A DNA stretch of 23,624 nucleotides from an uncultured Bacteroides sp. (GCA_900555635.1 USLU01000081.1:1-23624), one strand, 5' to 3'; counted from the first letter of the stretch, positions 14,124 to 21,361 are shown. The notes: a model not told the origin generated them from the letters alone. A program made the numbers and translations.

Positions 14124-15516
14124 CATTTTGAATATCATCGAGAGCTGAAAACAATTCTTCTATCTTTTGAACAATGCGTTGTTGTTCTGAAAGAGGAGGT
14201 AAAGCAATTTTCTCATTTTTTATTATCTCTCCTGATATTGCTTTAAATGTAGTTCCTGTTGATTGATTCTCAAAACTATCTTGTAATATTTGAAGTAAAT
14301 AAAAATAAAAATCAGTATTACCGTCAAATGGATTTAAAGCACACAATCCACGTCCAATACATATCTGTCTTTTTGTTATATTAACAACTCCGACAGGGGC
14401 TCGAATACATAATAAGATAGAATTAGATTCGGCAATTTTTATGGGTTCATCTGTAAATATCTTAGATTTTAAAAGAAATTTGTCTGAAAAACATATTTTT
14501 CCTTGATGAAATTCTATACCTCTTTTATTGCTTAATGAATCTCCTTTAGGGGATTGTCCCATAGTTATTCTAAGCACATTACTAAGTTTACAATACGCCC
14601 ATCCTTGTGGTAACTTCTCACTATGTCCGTTATCACAAGGTGTGAAGTCGGGATTTATGCGCTTCAAAAGCTCAATGGCTGGCTCGTCTTTTGGGTCTTG
14701 TGGCACGAGTTTTCCATGAATGGCAAGGTCGAGGATTTTGCTCTTGGTTTGTTTGATGATAGTTTGTAGATCTGCTTTTCCTTGTTCTATTTGGTCAATC
14801 AAAGCAAACCACCTTTTTATTTCTGCCACAATACGATGCTGTTCTGAAAGGGGAGGCAATGGCAAGTCAAAAGGTCTAATACTCGCCATATTCACATGGG
14901 TTACAGTTGAACCTGTAGCCTTACTTGTCAGATGATTTCTCGAATAAGGAGCAAGCATGGCGTATGTAAGCCATACGGAATCAATAAGTGTATTCATTGG
15001 GCGAATCAAAACAGTTCTCTGCCCCAAACAAACCTGCTCATTCTCTTTGATAACAGCAACATTTCCAGCAGGTGCTTCTCTTGCGTATATTATATCATCA
15101 ACTTGAGGAACTGCCCTTACATTTCTTTTGTCACAAACTTCCTTAGAAACTCGATGTACACCATCTAAAAGTAATTGTCCTTCACCGATATTAGGAGTAC
15201 GCACCAAAGGGTATCCCTTTCCTTCATCTTTGGCTGTTGTATGAGGGCAATCTTCGATAAGAACTGTAATATTTTCCAATTTGCACCATAGCCATCCCTC
15301 CGGCACCTCAAACGGTACATTCTCATAATGGGGCGTATCGGAAGTCTTTGCAGACTTCTTACTCCGCTTGATTTTTCCTTCTTTTATCAGTCGTTCCTTT
15401 TCAGCCTTGATTCGTTCAAGCAGAACTGATGCAGGTTCATCGTTCGGGTCTTGCGGTACAAGTTTTCCATGTATCGCAAGGTCGAGTATCTTTTGACGTA
15501 ACGCTTTTGTATCCAT
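14110..15516 (-). CDS. hsdS: Type I restriction-modification specificity subunit HsdS (expressed copy)
   Basis: A 468-aa DNA-recognition subunit that joins HsdM2 (methyltransferase) and HsdR (restriction). The layout is the normal two-half design: an N-terminal conserved stretch (RQKILDLAIHGKLVPQDP, about 7-24), TRD1 (about 71-220), a central conserved helix repeating the same motif (about 222-297), TRD2 (about 298-440) and a C-terminal helix (LSEQQRIVQKIEELF). The start at 15516 (MDTKALRQK) is preferred over the ATG at 15570, because the extra 18 residues would be translated from a perfect hairpin (15536-15560) and are unlike HsdS. It is the last gene of the operon and the only copy with a start. 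Inverted repeats at codons ~58-64 and ~275-297 link it to silent cassettes, so the sequence given is one of several possible phases. Confidence 0.93.
   Translation of the reverse strand: MDTKALRQKILDLAIHGKLVPQDPNDEPASVLLERIKAEKERLIKEGKIKRSKKSAKTSDTPHYENVPFEVPEGWLWCKLENITVLIEDCPHTTAKDEGKGYPLVRTPNIGEGQLLLDGVHRVSKEVCDKRNVRAVPQVDDIIYAREAPAGNVAVIKENEQVCLGQRTVLIRPMNTLIDSVWLTYAMLAPYSRNHLTSKATGSTVTHVNMASIRPFDLPLPPLSEQHRIVAEIKRWFALIDQIEQGKADLQTIIKQTKSKILDLAIHGKLVPQDPKDEPAIELLKRINPDFTPCDNGHSEKLPQGWAYCKLSNVLRITMGQSPKGDSLSNKRGIEFHQGKICFSDKFLLKSKIFTDEPIKIAESNSILLCIRAPVGVVNITKRQICIGRGLCALNPFDGNTDFYFYLLQILQDSFENQSTGTTFKAISGEIIKNEKIALPPLSEQQRIVQKIEELFSALDDIQNALEV
14623..14691 (-). repeat. Inverted repeat 2, right copy (69 bp exact)
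   Basis: Complement of 12202-12270. It lies in the linker before TRD2 of the expressed hsdS; exchange here swaps TRD2 only. Confidence 0.92.
15325..15343 (-). repeat. Inverted repeat 1, right copy
   Basis: Complement of 11559-11577. It lies at codons about 58-64 of expressed hsdS, immediately before TRD1; exchange here swaps both TRDs at once. Confidence 0.9.
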
Positions 15517-15535
15517 CGTTGTATTTCTGTTTGTA

Positions 15536-15560
15536 ATTGTGCAGTTTTCGACTGCACAAT
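15536..15560 (-). promoter_or_regulatory. Intercistronic hairpin before hsdS
   Basis: A perfect 10-bp stem (ATTGTGCAGT / ACTGCACAAT) closed by a 5-nt loop (CGAAA on the mRNA) lies between the nuclease stop codon (15563-15565) and the hsdS start at 15516. There is no T run, so it is not a classical terminator. It may stabilise or process the mRNA or tune hsdS translation. Confidence 0.6.
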
Positions 15561-15562
15561 TA

Positions 15563-16693
15563 CTATTCATTTTCTTCCAGTTTCTTTAACTCCTCATTTT
15601 CTTCAAACTCTTCAATCCATTCCTTCACCTTGGCTTGCAATAAAGCCTTGTTGGGGAGATAGAGCTGATAAGCAGAAGCATAGATGTTAGCATCCTTAGG
15701 CAAGGTAAGTTCCACAAGCGCATCGTTCTTCTCCCTACACAGTAGAATGCCAATTGTCGGCTTTTCAAAGTCTTGTTTGACATAGCGGTCATAATAATTG
15801 ACATACATCTGCATCTGTCCGAGGTCTTGGTGAGTAAGTTTGTCTATCTTCAAATCTATAAGCACATAGCATTGTAGCAAACGATTGTAAAACACTAAGT
15901 CAACAAAGAAATGCTGCTCATCAAATGTGAACCGTTTCTGCCTTGCTTCAAAGAGAAATCCTTTGCCAAGTTCTAGCAGAAATTGCTGCATCTTGTTAAT
16001 AATGGCATTCTCTAATTTAGACTCTGAATAAGCAGCATCGGGTTTTAGACCAAGAAACTCTAATGTGATGGGATTCTTGATGATGTCCGATGGTTTCCCA
16101 ATAGTTTGCCCTTCTTTAGCCAACCGCATTACTTCATCTTTGTTACGGCTCAATGCCAATCTTTCATAAAGACAGCTTCCTACTTGACGGCTGAGTTGTC
16201 TTTTAGACCATTGCTGTTGGGTACATTCTATTTCATAGAAACTGCGGGCGTCCGGATTTTCCACCCTCATCAGTATAAGATAATGAGACCATGAGAGAGC
16301 GAATGTCGGCTCAGAAATACGTTCCTCTATATCCGGATAATTGGCTAACCATTGGTTAGCCTTTTGGCTCGGCTTTGGACAACCACAGGTTAGCCCTTTA
16401 GAAAAAACAATGTAAAACTGCCGTATATTCTTAAGCGTTGAATATGACCATCCATCGCCCAACCTATCAGTCAGACGTTTGGAGAGTTCTTTCAGCACCG
16501 CCTTTCCGTATTCGGCTCTTGTCTCTCCCTTTTGCTCATATTCTACTATATATTGTCCGATATGGAACTTAGTATAGACCTCAGCTATATTGACGGCTGT
16601 AGCCACACGTTTCCTAGCCTGCGTGACAAGGTCAACAACCTTTAGGAACAGGTCGTTTATATCTTTATCATTCTTGATAATATCTTTTCCCAT
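15563..16693 (-). CDS. DUF1016/YhcG-family PD-(D/E)XK nuclease embedded in RM operon
   Basis: A 376-aa protein with the two-part DUF1016 architecture: an N-terminal helical domain (about 1-170; HIGQYIVEYEQKGETRAEYG, then SWSHYLILMRV and WSKRQLSRQVGS) and a C-terminal nuclease domain (about 205-350). The nuclease core FFVDLVFYNRLLQCYVLIDL followed by K gives D265 and D280-x-K282, the PD-(D/E)XK metal site, followed by QDLGQMQMYVNYYD. It is not a standard type I subunit, yet it sits between hsdM (3-bp gap) and hsdS on the same transcript. DUF1016 nucleases are often seen in type I RM loci of Bacteroidota; their function there is not established. An insertion-like stretch rich in GGTTAGCC repeats falls at about residues 100-120. 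Confidence 0.88.
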   Translation of the reverse strand: MGKDIIKNDKDINDLFLKVVDLVTQARKRVATAVNIAEVYTKFHIGQYIVEYEQKGETRAEYGKAVLKELSKRLTDRLGDGWSYSTLKNIRQFYIVFSKGLTCGCPKPSQKANQWLANYPDIEERISEPTFALSWSHYLILMRVENPDARSFYEIECTQQQWSKRQLSRQVGSCLYERLALSRNKDEVMRLAKEGQTIGKPSDIIKNPITLEFLGLKPDAAYSESKLENAIINKMQQFLLELGKGFLFEARQKRFTFDEQHFFVDLVFYNRLLQCYVLIDLKIDKLTHQDLGQMQMYVNYYDRYVKQDFEKPTIGILLCREKNDALVELTLPKDANIYASAYQLYLPNKALLQAKVKEWIEEFEENEELKKLEENE

Positions 16694-16696
16694 AAC

Positions 16697-18115
16697 TCAA
16701 TTTTCTTCAATATTTGCAAGTAGCTTTTCAAGTTCAACCACAGCAGCACTTATCGTCTGGCTTTTGTCCTTTATATCAGCCATCAGTTCTGCCAATGAAC
16801 GGTCGTCCACCTCACCTCCTTGTTTTATCCAAGTAATGTCAAGACTTGTTTTGTCTCGGGCAATAATTTCATCTACAGGGTATTTACGCCAACGACCTTG
16901 CGGATTATTTTCTGCATCGTAGGTTTCTACTCGATTATTATAGCAAGAAACAAAATCATCCAAATGATGACGTTCCAGTTTATTGGTGGCAAGCGTGTGC
17001 TTTATGTCTGTACGGTAGTCGTAAAACCATATTTCTTTGGTTGGTTGTCCTTTGCTGAAAAACAACACGTTGGCTTTTACACCTTGGGCATAGAAGATAC
17101 CTGTAGGCAAGCGCAAGATAGTATGCAGATTGAAATCCTGCAATAGGCGTTTGCGAATAGTCTCACCTGCTCCTGCCTCAAAAAGGACATTGTCGGGAAG
17201 CACCACAGCAGCACGCCCACCGGTTTTGAGCGTAAGCATCATGTGCTGGAGGAAGTTTAACTGGTTATTCTTGGTCTCTACATAGAAATCCGGGCGGTTG
17301 ATGTCCACAGAACCAGCCGGACGAGTTCCAAAAGGTGGATTGGCAAGTATCACATCGACAAGAATTGACGGTTCTTTTTCCAAAGAATCCTCACACACAA
17401 TCGGACTACGGTCTGTACCTACGCCATGCAAATATAAATTCATGGAAGCGAGCGTCACCACTAAAGGCGTATTATCCACACCATGCAAAGCTTTGTCACG
17501 TAAGAAGTCACGTTTTTCTTTACTTGCCGACTGCCCTTTCATGTAGTCGTAAGCTGTAAGTAAGAATCCACCCGTTCCACAAGCTGGGTCACAAACGGTT
17601 TCACCCATTTGCGGATTGATGCAATCTACCATTGCTTGAATTAGTGGACGAGGCGTAAAATATTGTCCGGCACCACTTTTCTTATCTTGTCCGTTCTTTT
17701 CAAGAATGCTTTCGTAGATAGCACCTTTCACATCACCGTCCATAATGAGCCATTGCTCTTCATCAATCATGGTGATGACCTTTTTTAGATAAACAGGCTT
17801 GTCTATCTTGTTTTGTGCTTTGGTATAAATTGTACCTATCAGATTGTCCTGCTCACTAAGCAATTTAAGTGTCTCTTCATATTGTTTTACCAAATCCAGA
17901 CCATCAAGTGCTATCAAATCCGCCCACTGATAACCAGTTGGAATAGCCGACTCTTCTCCAAACATTTCTACATTTTCGGCATCCATCTTCAAAAATAAAA
18001 GATAGGTCAGTTGGGTAATATAATCAGTGAATCCAATACCTTGTCCGGCTAGAGTTGTTGCCAGATTCCATACTTTTTTGGTGAGCGATTGCTCTGTTAA
18101 ATTATTTGTTGCCAT
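16697..18115 (-). CDS. hsdM: Type I restriction-modification DNA methyltransferase subunit HsdM
   Basis: A 472-aa N6-adenine DNA methyltransferase that, as HsdM2HsdS, methylates the sequence chosen by HsdS and protects it from HsdR. The N-terminal HsdM_N helical domain is at about 8-140 (KKVWNLATTLAGQGIGF). The SAM-binding motif I is DPACGTGGFLL (about 176-186), preceded by GAGQYFTPRPLI, and catalytic motif IV is NPPF (259-262). The length and order are typical of the family. The ATG at 18113-18115 follows the hsdR stop by 2 bp and the stop precedes the nuclease gene by 3 bp, so translation is probably coupled along the operon. Confidence 0.96.
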   Translation of the reverse strand: MATNNLTEQSLTKKVWNLATTLAGQGIGFTDYITQLTYLLFLKMDAENVEMFGEESAIPTGYQWADLIALDGLDLVKQYEETLKLLSEQDNLIGTIYTKAQNKIDKPVYLKKVITMIDEEQWLIMDGDVKGAIYESILEKNGQDKKSGAGQYFTPRPLIQAMVDCINPQMGETVCDPACGTGGFLLTAYDYMKGQSASKEKRDFLRDKALHGVDNTPLVVTLASMNLYLHGVGTDRSPIVCEDSLEKEPSILVDVILANPPFGTRPAGSVDINRPDFYVETKNNQLNFLQHMMLTLKTGGRAAVVLPDNVLFEAGAGETIRKRLLQDFNLHTILRLPTGIFYAQGVKANVLFFSKGQPTKEIWFYDYRTDIKHTLATNKLERHHLDDFVSCYNNRVETYDAENNPQGRWRKYPVDEIIARDKTSLDITWIKQGGEVDDRSLAELMADIKDKSQTISAAVVELEKLLANIEEN

Positions 18116-18117
18116 TT

Positions 18118-20823
18118 TTATACTGCTTTTCTTAATACTACAAATGTGTAAAGGGAATGAAGTGCCTCGTCCGCTTTCTGCATATTCCCAAACGCCCGAA
18201 TCATTTGAGCCGCATGGGTTGCGTCATCCTCACGAATATCCCTGACTGTACAAGCTCCGTTAGAAGCAATATAATCCACAATGCGACTGATAATCTCTCG
18301 CTGTTTGTCGGTTATTTCACGCTGGGTTTGTCCTAACCAAAGATTGAAAAACTGTTTGGAAGTAGTGACTATGCTATCCAATCGTTCGATTTGGCGGAAA
18401 GCAAAGCGCACAAGTTGTATGATATTGGTCAATGCATCGCTTTCCTCTTTTGTTGTGGAACGCCTTACCGCTTTAGGGTTAACTATAGCATAAGAGTTCC
18501 AAAGTTGTTGGGAAGTGAAATGGTTGTTTGCCATTTTAAGTTTGTTTTCCAAATCCTTCAACATAGAATAGGTGATAGGCGTTCCTTCATTATTGTAAAT
18601 AATGCGTAATGCCTCTATCTCATCATAGTACTTTTTACAAAAATCTTCAAATGCCTCCGTTGTGTTTTTTGCTTCCTCAATGGAAAATCCCTTGGAGATA
18701 AGCGTATCTTCTCCAGGAATCAGCGTATTGACGAATCCTGCCACAAGTATAAGCAAGTACCGTCGTGCGTCTGCGTGATTGGTAAGTGGAGATACCAATC
18801 CCTTACGCTCTTGATTGGGTTCTTCTGTACTTACGAATGGCGGAAGGAATCCTTTTCCAAGCGCATCGTATATTCTAGCTGAAAGTTCCTTCATATCATC
18901 ATGAGACAAGCGAGCAAACTCTTTCCGTTGCGAATCATCCGCCTTATTGTATATTCTGGCAAGCGTAGCTGCAAGTCGTTTGAGGTACTCATCAGGTATA
19001 TAACCATGACTAATACGTTCCAATAATTCTTTCAGTGTAATCGTTTTTGTTGTCGATTCATCGGTGGCTGTCGGAGTTTTCTTATTACTCCCCGTTACAT
19101 CTACCGCATCAACCAAATAGAAACAATCCTTACTGAATGCATTTGGGGTGATGTTGCGCAATTGCTCATCACCAATAGTACGCACTCCACGCCCTTTCAT
19201 CTGAATATACAACGGTAATGACTCCACATCACGCATGAACATTACCACTTCCAGCGGCTTTATATCTGTTCCTGTGGCAACTAATGTGCAAGTCACAGCA
19301 ATACGGAAATCCTTATCGTTACGGAATTGGCGTATCAGCTCGTTGCTGTCTCCTGCCGAATAGGTGATTTTCTGAACAAAGCGGTCATCAGTCCGTCCAA
19401 ACACCTCTTTAGCTATTTGTACGATATTTGTAGCATGAGCCTCATTGAGAGCAAATATCAAGGTTTTGGGCAAATAGTCCATATTCGGCTCACGCTGCGG
19501 GTCATTAAACAATTCTGTATAAACCACATCCCGATAGGTCGAAAGGATTAACTTTATCTGTGCCGGATTAATGACACTCCGATTAAGTTCTTTATTTGTG
19601 TAGGTTTTGGTTTCCTTACTACTTACAGTCTTGATCTCGCCTGTATATCTCGTTTCTTCTTTAAATTTCTCACCCTCTAATATAGCTCCACCTGTTTCCG
19701 TGACTTGCGTTTTTATTCTATATACCCGACAATCCACATTTACGCCATCCACAATACTCTTTTCTAATGTATAGTTGACAATGATATTATAGTTGAAAAA
19801 TTTCTTTGTTTCTTCAATAGGTGTTGCCGTCAAACCCACCAGCCTTGCCGTATCAAAATATTCTAGCACCTTACGCCAGTTTCCATAAATGGAGCGGTGG
19901 CACTCGTCTATGATAATCATATCAAAGTAATTATGTGGCAAGTTGGGATTGGGTGGTAAGGGTACTTCTTCTGCGGGTTCGTTCTCGTCATCCCCCTCAC
20001 TATCCTCGATATCTTCTCCTTTCAAGAACGAAAACAGGCGTTGTATTGTAGAAATAACCACGTTGCTATCGGAAGGGATAGAAGAAGAACGAAGGCGATT
20101 AACCATAAAGATAGTATTGAAAGCACCTCCGTTCTCCGTCAAGCGAAAAGTACCGAACTCTCCCTCCGCCTGTTTTCCTAGATTATTTCGGTCAACAAGA
20201 AACAAGACTCTACGCATCGGTGTATAAGAAAGCATCCTGTAAGCGGCGAGACAAGCCGTATATGTTTTACCTGCACCTGTAGCAAGAACCATCAATGCCC
20301 GATTTTGCCCACTGCGGAAACTCTTTTCAAGTTCTGTTATCGCCTCATATTGGCAATCACGAAGCCCTTTCTTTTTCAATGTCGGAAGTCCGGCAAATGT
20401 ATCTTCAATTCCTAATTTATCAACTAGTTCATGTGGCTTGGGAATAGTTATTATCTGTTTGAAACAAGAATCTTGTTCACGGAAATCACAGAAGTATAAT
20501 TCTTTTCCATTTGAAGTAAAGATAAAAGGCAATGGCTTTTGATATGCCTGATAGATATTTGGGACACTTCTTGCATATAGGGCTGCTTGCTCGCATACTT
20601 TTGAAGCGAAAGCATCGGTTTCTTCACGCTTAGCTTCAAGTACTCCTACTGCTTTCCCATTAATGAAAAGGAAATAATCAGCTTCAAGATTTCCTTTCAA
20701 TAAACCTTCTCTTATAGCTACAGCCGTACAAGTAGGTTCATAATCATCCCTGTTGACTACTTCCCAACCTGCATCAGCAAACCATTGGTCTATCTTTATT
20801 CTTGCTTTTTCTTCAGGAGTCAT
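18118..20823 (-). CDS. hsdR: Type I restriction endonuclease subunit HsdR (EcoEI-like)
   Basis: A 901-aa ATP-dependent translocase and nuclease. The N-terminal PD-(D/E)XK nuclease is at about 40-70: D49 in NLEADYFLF and E63-x-K65 in VGVLEAKRE. The SF2 motor follows: Q-motif CQYEAI (about 157-162), Walker A ATGAGKT (181-187), DECH box (306-309), motif III LTATP (331-335), and later helicase motifs QMKGRGVRT. The C-terminal region (from about 690; SPLTNHADARRYLLILVAGF) resembles the EcoEI-R C-terminal domain that contacts the HsdM2HsdS core. The ATG at 20823 (MTPEEKARIKIDQWF) is preferred over the earlier in-frame ATG at 20874, which would add 17 residues overlapping a palindrome (20869-20885). 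First structural gene after the regulator. Confidence 0.95.
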   Translation of the reverse strand: MTPEEKARIKIDQWFADAGWEVVNRDDYEPTCTAVAIREGLLKGNLEADYFLFINGKAVGVLEAKREETDAFASKVCEQAALYARSVPNIYQAYQKPLPFIFTSNGKELYFCDFREQDSCFKQIITIPKPHELVDKLGIEDTFAGLPTLKKKGLRDCQYEAITELEKSFRSGQNRALMVLATGAGKTYTACLAAYRMLSYTPMRRVLFLVDRNNLGKQAEGEFGTFRLTENGGAFNTIFMVNRLRSSSIPSDSNVVISTIQRLFSFLKGEDIEDSEGDDENEPAEEVPLPPNPNLPHNYFDMIIIDECHRSIYGNWRKVLEYFDTARLVGLTATPIEETKKFFNYNIIVNYTLEKSIVDGVNVDCRVYRIKTQVTETGGAILEGEKFKEETRYTGEIKTVSSKETKTYTNKELNRSVINPAQIKLILSTYRDVVYTELFNDPQREPNMDYLPKTLIFALNEAHATNIVQIAKEVFGRTDDRFVQKITYSAGDSNELIRQFRNDKDFRIAVTCTLVATGTDIKPLEVVMFMRDVESLPLYIQMKGRGVRTIGDEQLRNITPNAFSKDCFYLVDAVDVTGSNKKTPTATDESTTKTITLKELLERISHGYIPDEYLKRLAATLARIYNKADDSQRKEFARLSHDDMKELSARIYDALGKGFLPPFVSTEEPNQERKGLVSPLTNHADARRYLLILVAGFVNTLIPGEDTLISKGFSIEEAKNTTEAFEDFCKKYYDEIEALRIIYNNEGTPITYSMLKDLENKLKMANNHFTSQQLWNSYAIVNPKAVRRSTTKEESDALTNIIQLVRFAFRQIERLDSIVTTSKQFFNLWLGQTQREITDKQREIISRIVDYIASNGACTVRDIREDDATHAAQMIRAFGNMQKADEALHSLYTFVVLRKAV

Positions 20824-20868
20824 GTTCTTAATATTGTATATTATCGGAAGGTTATCGACACATCTACA

Positions 20869-20885
20869 ATACATTGCGAATGTAT
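20869..20885. promoter_or_regulatory. Palindromic operator candidate upstream of hsdR
   Basis: ATACATT-GCG-AATGTAT, 7-bp perfect arms, lies between the XRE gene and the hsdR start. The half GCGAATGTAT resembles GCGAATTATAT next to the regulator's own promoter (21152-21162). Confidence 0.4.
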
Positions 20886-20913
20886 CTAAAACTTCCAGAC
20901 TAATTAAATTTTA

Positions 20914-21120
20914 TTACAACCTTTCTTTTTTATCAGTTATCAAATCCTTTAAATCAACGTGTAATATCTCTGCAGTCTGTTGTAAAGTATCCAAATTAGG
21001 CTGAATCCTGTTGCAAGCATAGGCATTAACCATACTGAAACTCTTATCAAGACGCTTCGCTAACCATGTCTGAGAGATACCTTTTTCGGATAAAACAGCC
21101 TTTATTCTATTCAGTTTCAT
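20914..21120 (-). CDS. Small XRE-family helix-turn-helix regulator
   Basis: A 68-aa Cro/CI-type DNA-binding protein: helices around KAVLSEKGISQTWLAKRLDK and the recognition segment SFSMVNAYACNRIQPNLDTL, ending with VDLKDLI. It consists of one HTH domain and little else, like the controller proteins and small regulators that precede RM genes. It is the first gene of the minus-strand RM operon with a clear TATATTTG -7 element 24 bp ahead of its start. A role in delaying restriction until methylation is established is inference. Candidate operators are the palindromes at 20869-20885 and 21153-21165. Confidence in the HTH fold is high, in the control role moderate. Confidence 0.85.
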   Translation of the reverse strand: MKLNRIKAVLSEKGISQTWLAKRLDKSFSMVNAYACNRIQPNLDTLQQTAEILHVDLKDLITDKKERL

Positions 21121-21143
21121 TCTTTAGATGCAATTTTATCGTG

Positions 21144-21151
21144 CAAATATA
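21144..21151 (-). promoter_or_regulatory. -7 element of the RM operon (XRE gene)
   Basis: TATATTTG on the minus strand matches TAnnTTTG, 24 bp before the XRE start codon. A palindrome CGAAT-TAT-ATTCG (21153-21165) overlaps the region just upstream and would suit autorepression. Confidence 0.65.
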
Positions 21152-21186
21152 GCGAATTATATTCGACAGTTTGATTTGTTTTTTAG

Positions 21187-21194
21187 TATCTTTG
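21187..21194 (+). promoter_or_regulatory. Divergent -7 element with no gene downstream
   Basis: TATCTTTG on the plus strand points away from the RM operon towards a non-coding stretch (21200-21320) that can form hairpins. The -33 is weak. Confidence 0.45.
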
Positions 21195-21202
21195 TAAATA
21201 AA

Positions 21203-21272
21203 AACGGGTTACTTTGAGAGTGCAGCAATAAGCACGGTTGCCAACTCGTTACCTTGAAATCGGGCACTCCTC
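21203..21272 (+). ncRNA. Possible structured small RNA or leader downstream of the divergent promoter
   Basis: AACGGGTT (21203-21210) can pair with AACTCGTT (21243-21250) with one G-U pair, enclosing a GTGC/GCAC hairpin (21220-21223, 21232-21235). Alternatively GAGAGTGC (21216-21223) can pair with GCACTCCTC (21264-21272) with one bulge. No ORF of note is present. No RNA family is recognised. Confidence 0.25.
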
Positions 21273-21302
21273 CCAAAGCCTTTAGAATAGGGGGATAAGG
21301 AA

Positions 21303-21337
21303 TTTATTCCAGAATTACTTTAAATCTCTGGAATAAA
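21303..21337. repeat. Inverted repeat straddling the right island boundary
   Basis: TTTATTCCAGA (21303-21313) and TCTGGAATAAA (21327-21337) are perfect 11-bp inverted copies with a 13-bp spacer. The right arm lies inside the 40-bp direct repeat. The arrangement resembles paired core-type binding sites of a tyrosine integrase. Confidence 0.6.
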
Positions 21338-21361
21338 CGAGTTAAAAGAGATAAATGGAAT
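21322..21361 (+). repeat. Right copy of 40-bp direct repeat (putative attR)
   Basis: Identical to 10216-10255. To its right the sequence becomes AT-rich and is unrelated to the left island end. Confidence 0.8.

Larger units (their letters stand above)
11559..15343. other. Invertible hsdS shufflon region
   Basis: The outer inverted repeats (11559-11577 and 15325-15343) enclose a silent hsdS in plus orientation, a silent second-TRD cassette in minus orientation, a tyrosine recombinase in plus orientation, and all but the first ~57 codons of the expressed hsdS in minus orientation. Two further inverted pairs (12202-12270 with 14623-14691; 12264-12288 with 13204-13228) lie at the TRD2 boundary. 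Each exchange keeps the reading frame. Confidence 0.85.
10216..21361. mobile_element. Putative 11.1-kb restriction-modification island in a decayed mobilizable element
   Basis: The segment is bounded by a perfect 40-bp direct repeat. Inside are remnants of primase-helicase and relaxase genes, such as those in Bacteroides NBU-like mobilizable elements, and a complete type I RM shufflon. Outside on the left is core genome. No integrase, excisionase or intact mobilization gene remains inside; the only recombinase is of the hsdS-inversion kind. The boundaries are inferred from the repeat only. Confidence 0.6.

Noticed and set aside
15517..15570. Upstream ATG (15570) as hsdS start
   Set aside because: The extra 18 residues are translated from a perfect hairpin and overlap the nuclease stop; MDTKALRQK at 15516 matches the usual HsdS beginning.
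20914..21120. XRE protein as antitoxin of a toxin-antitoxin pair
   Set aside because: No small toxin-like gene lies next to it; it is followed directly by hsdR in the same direction.
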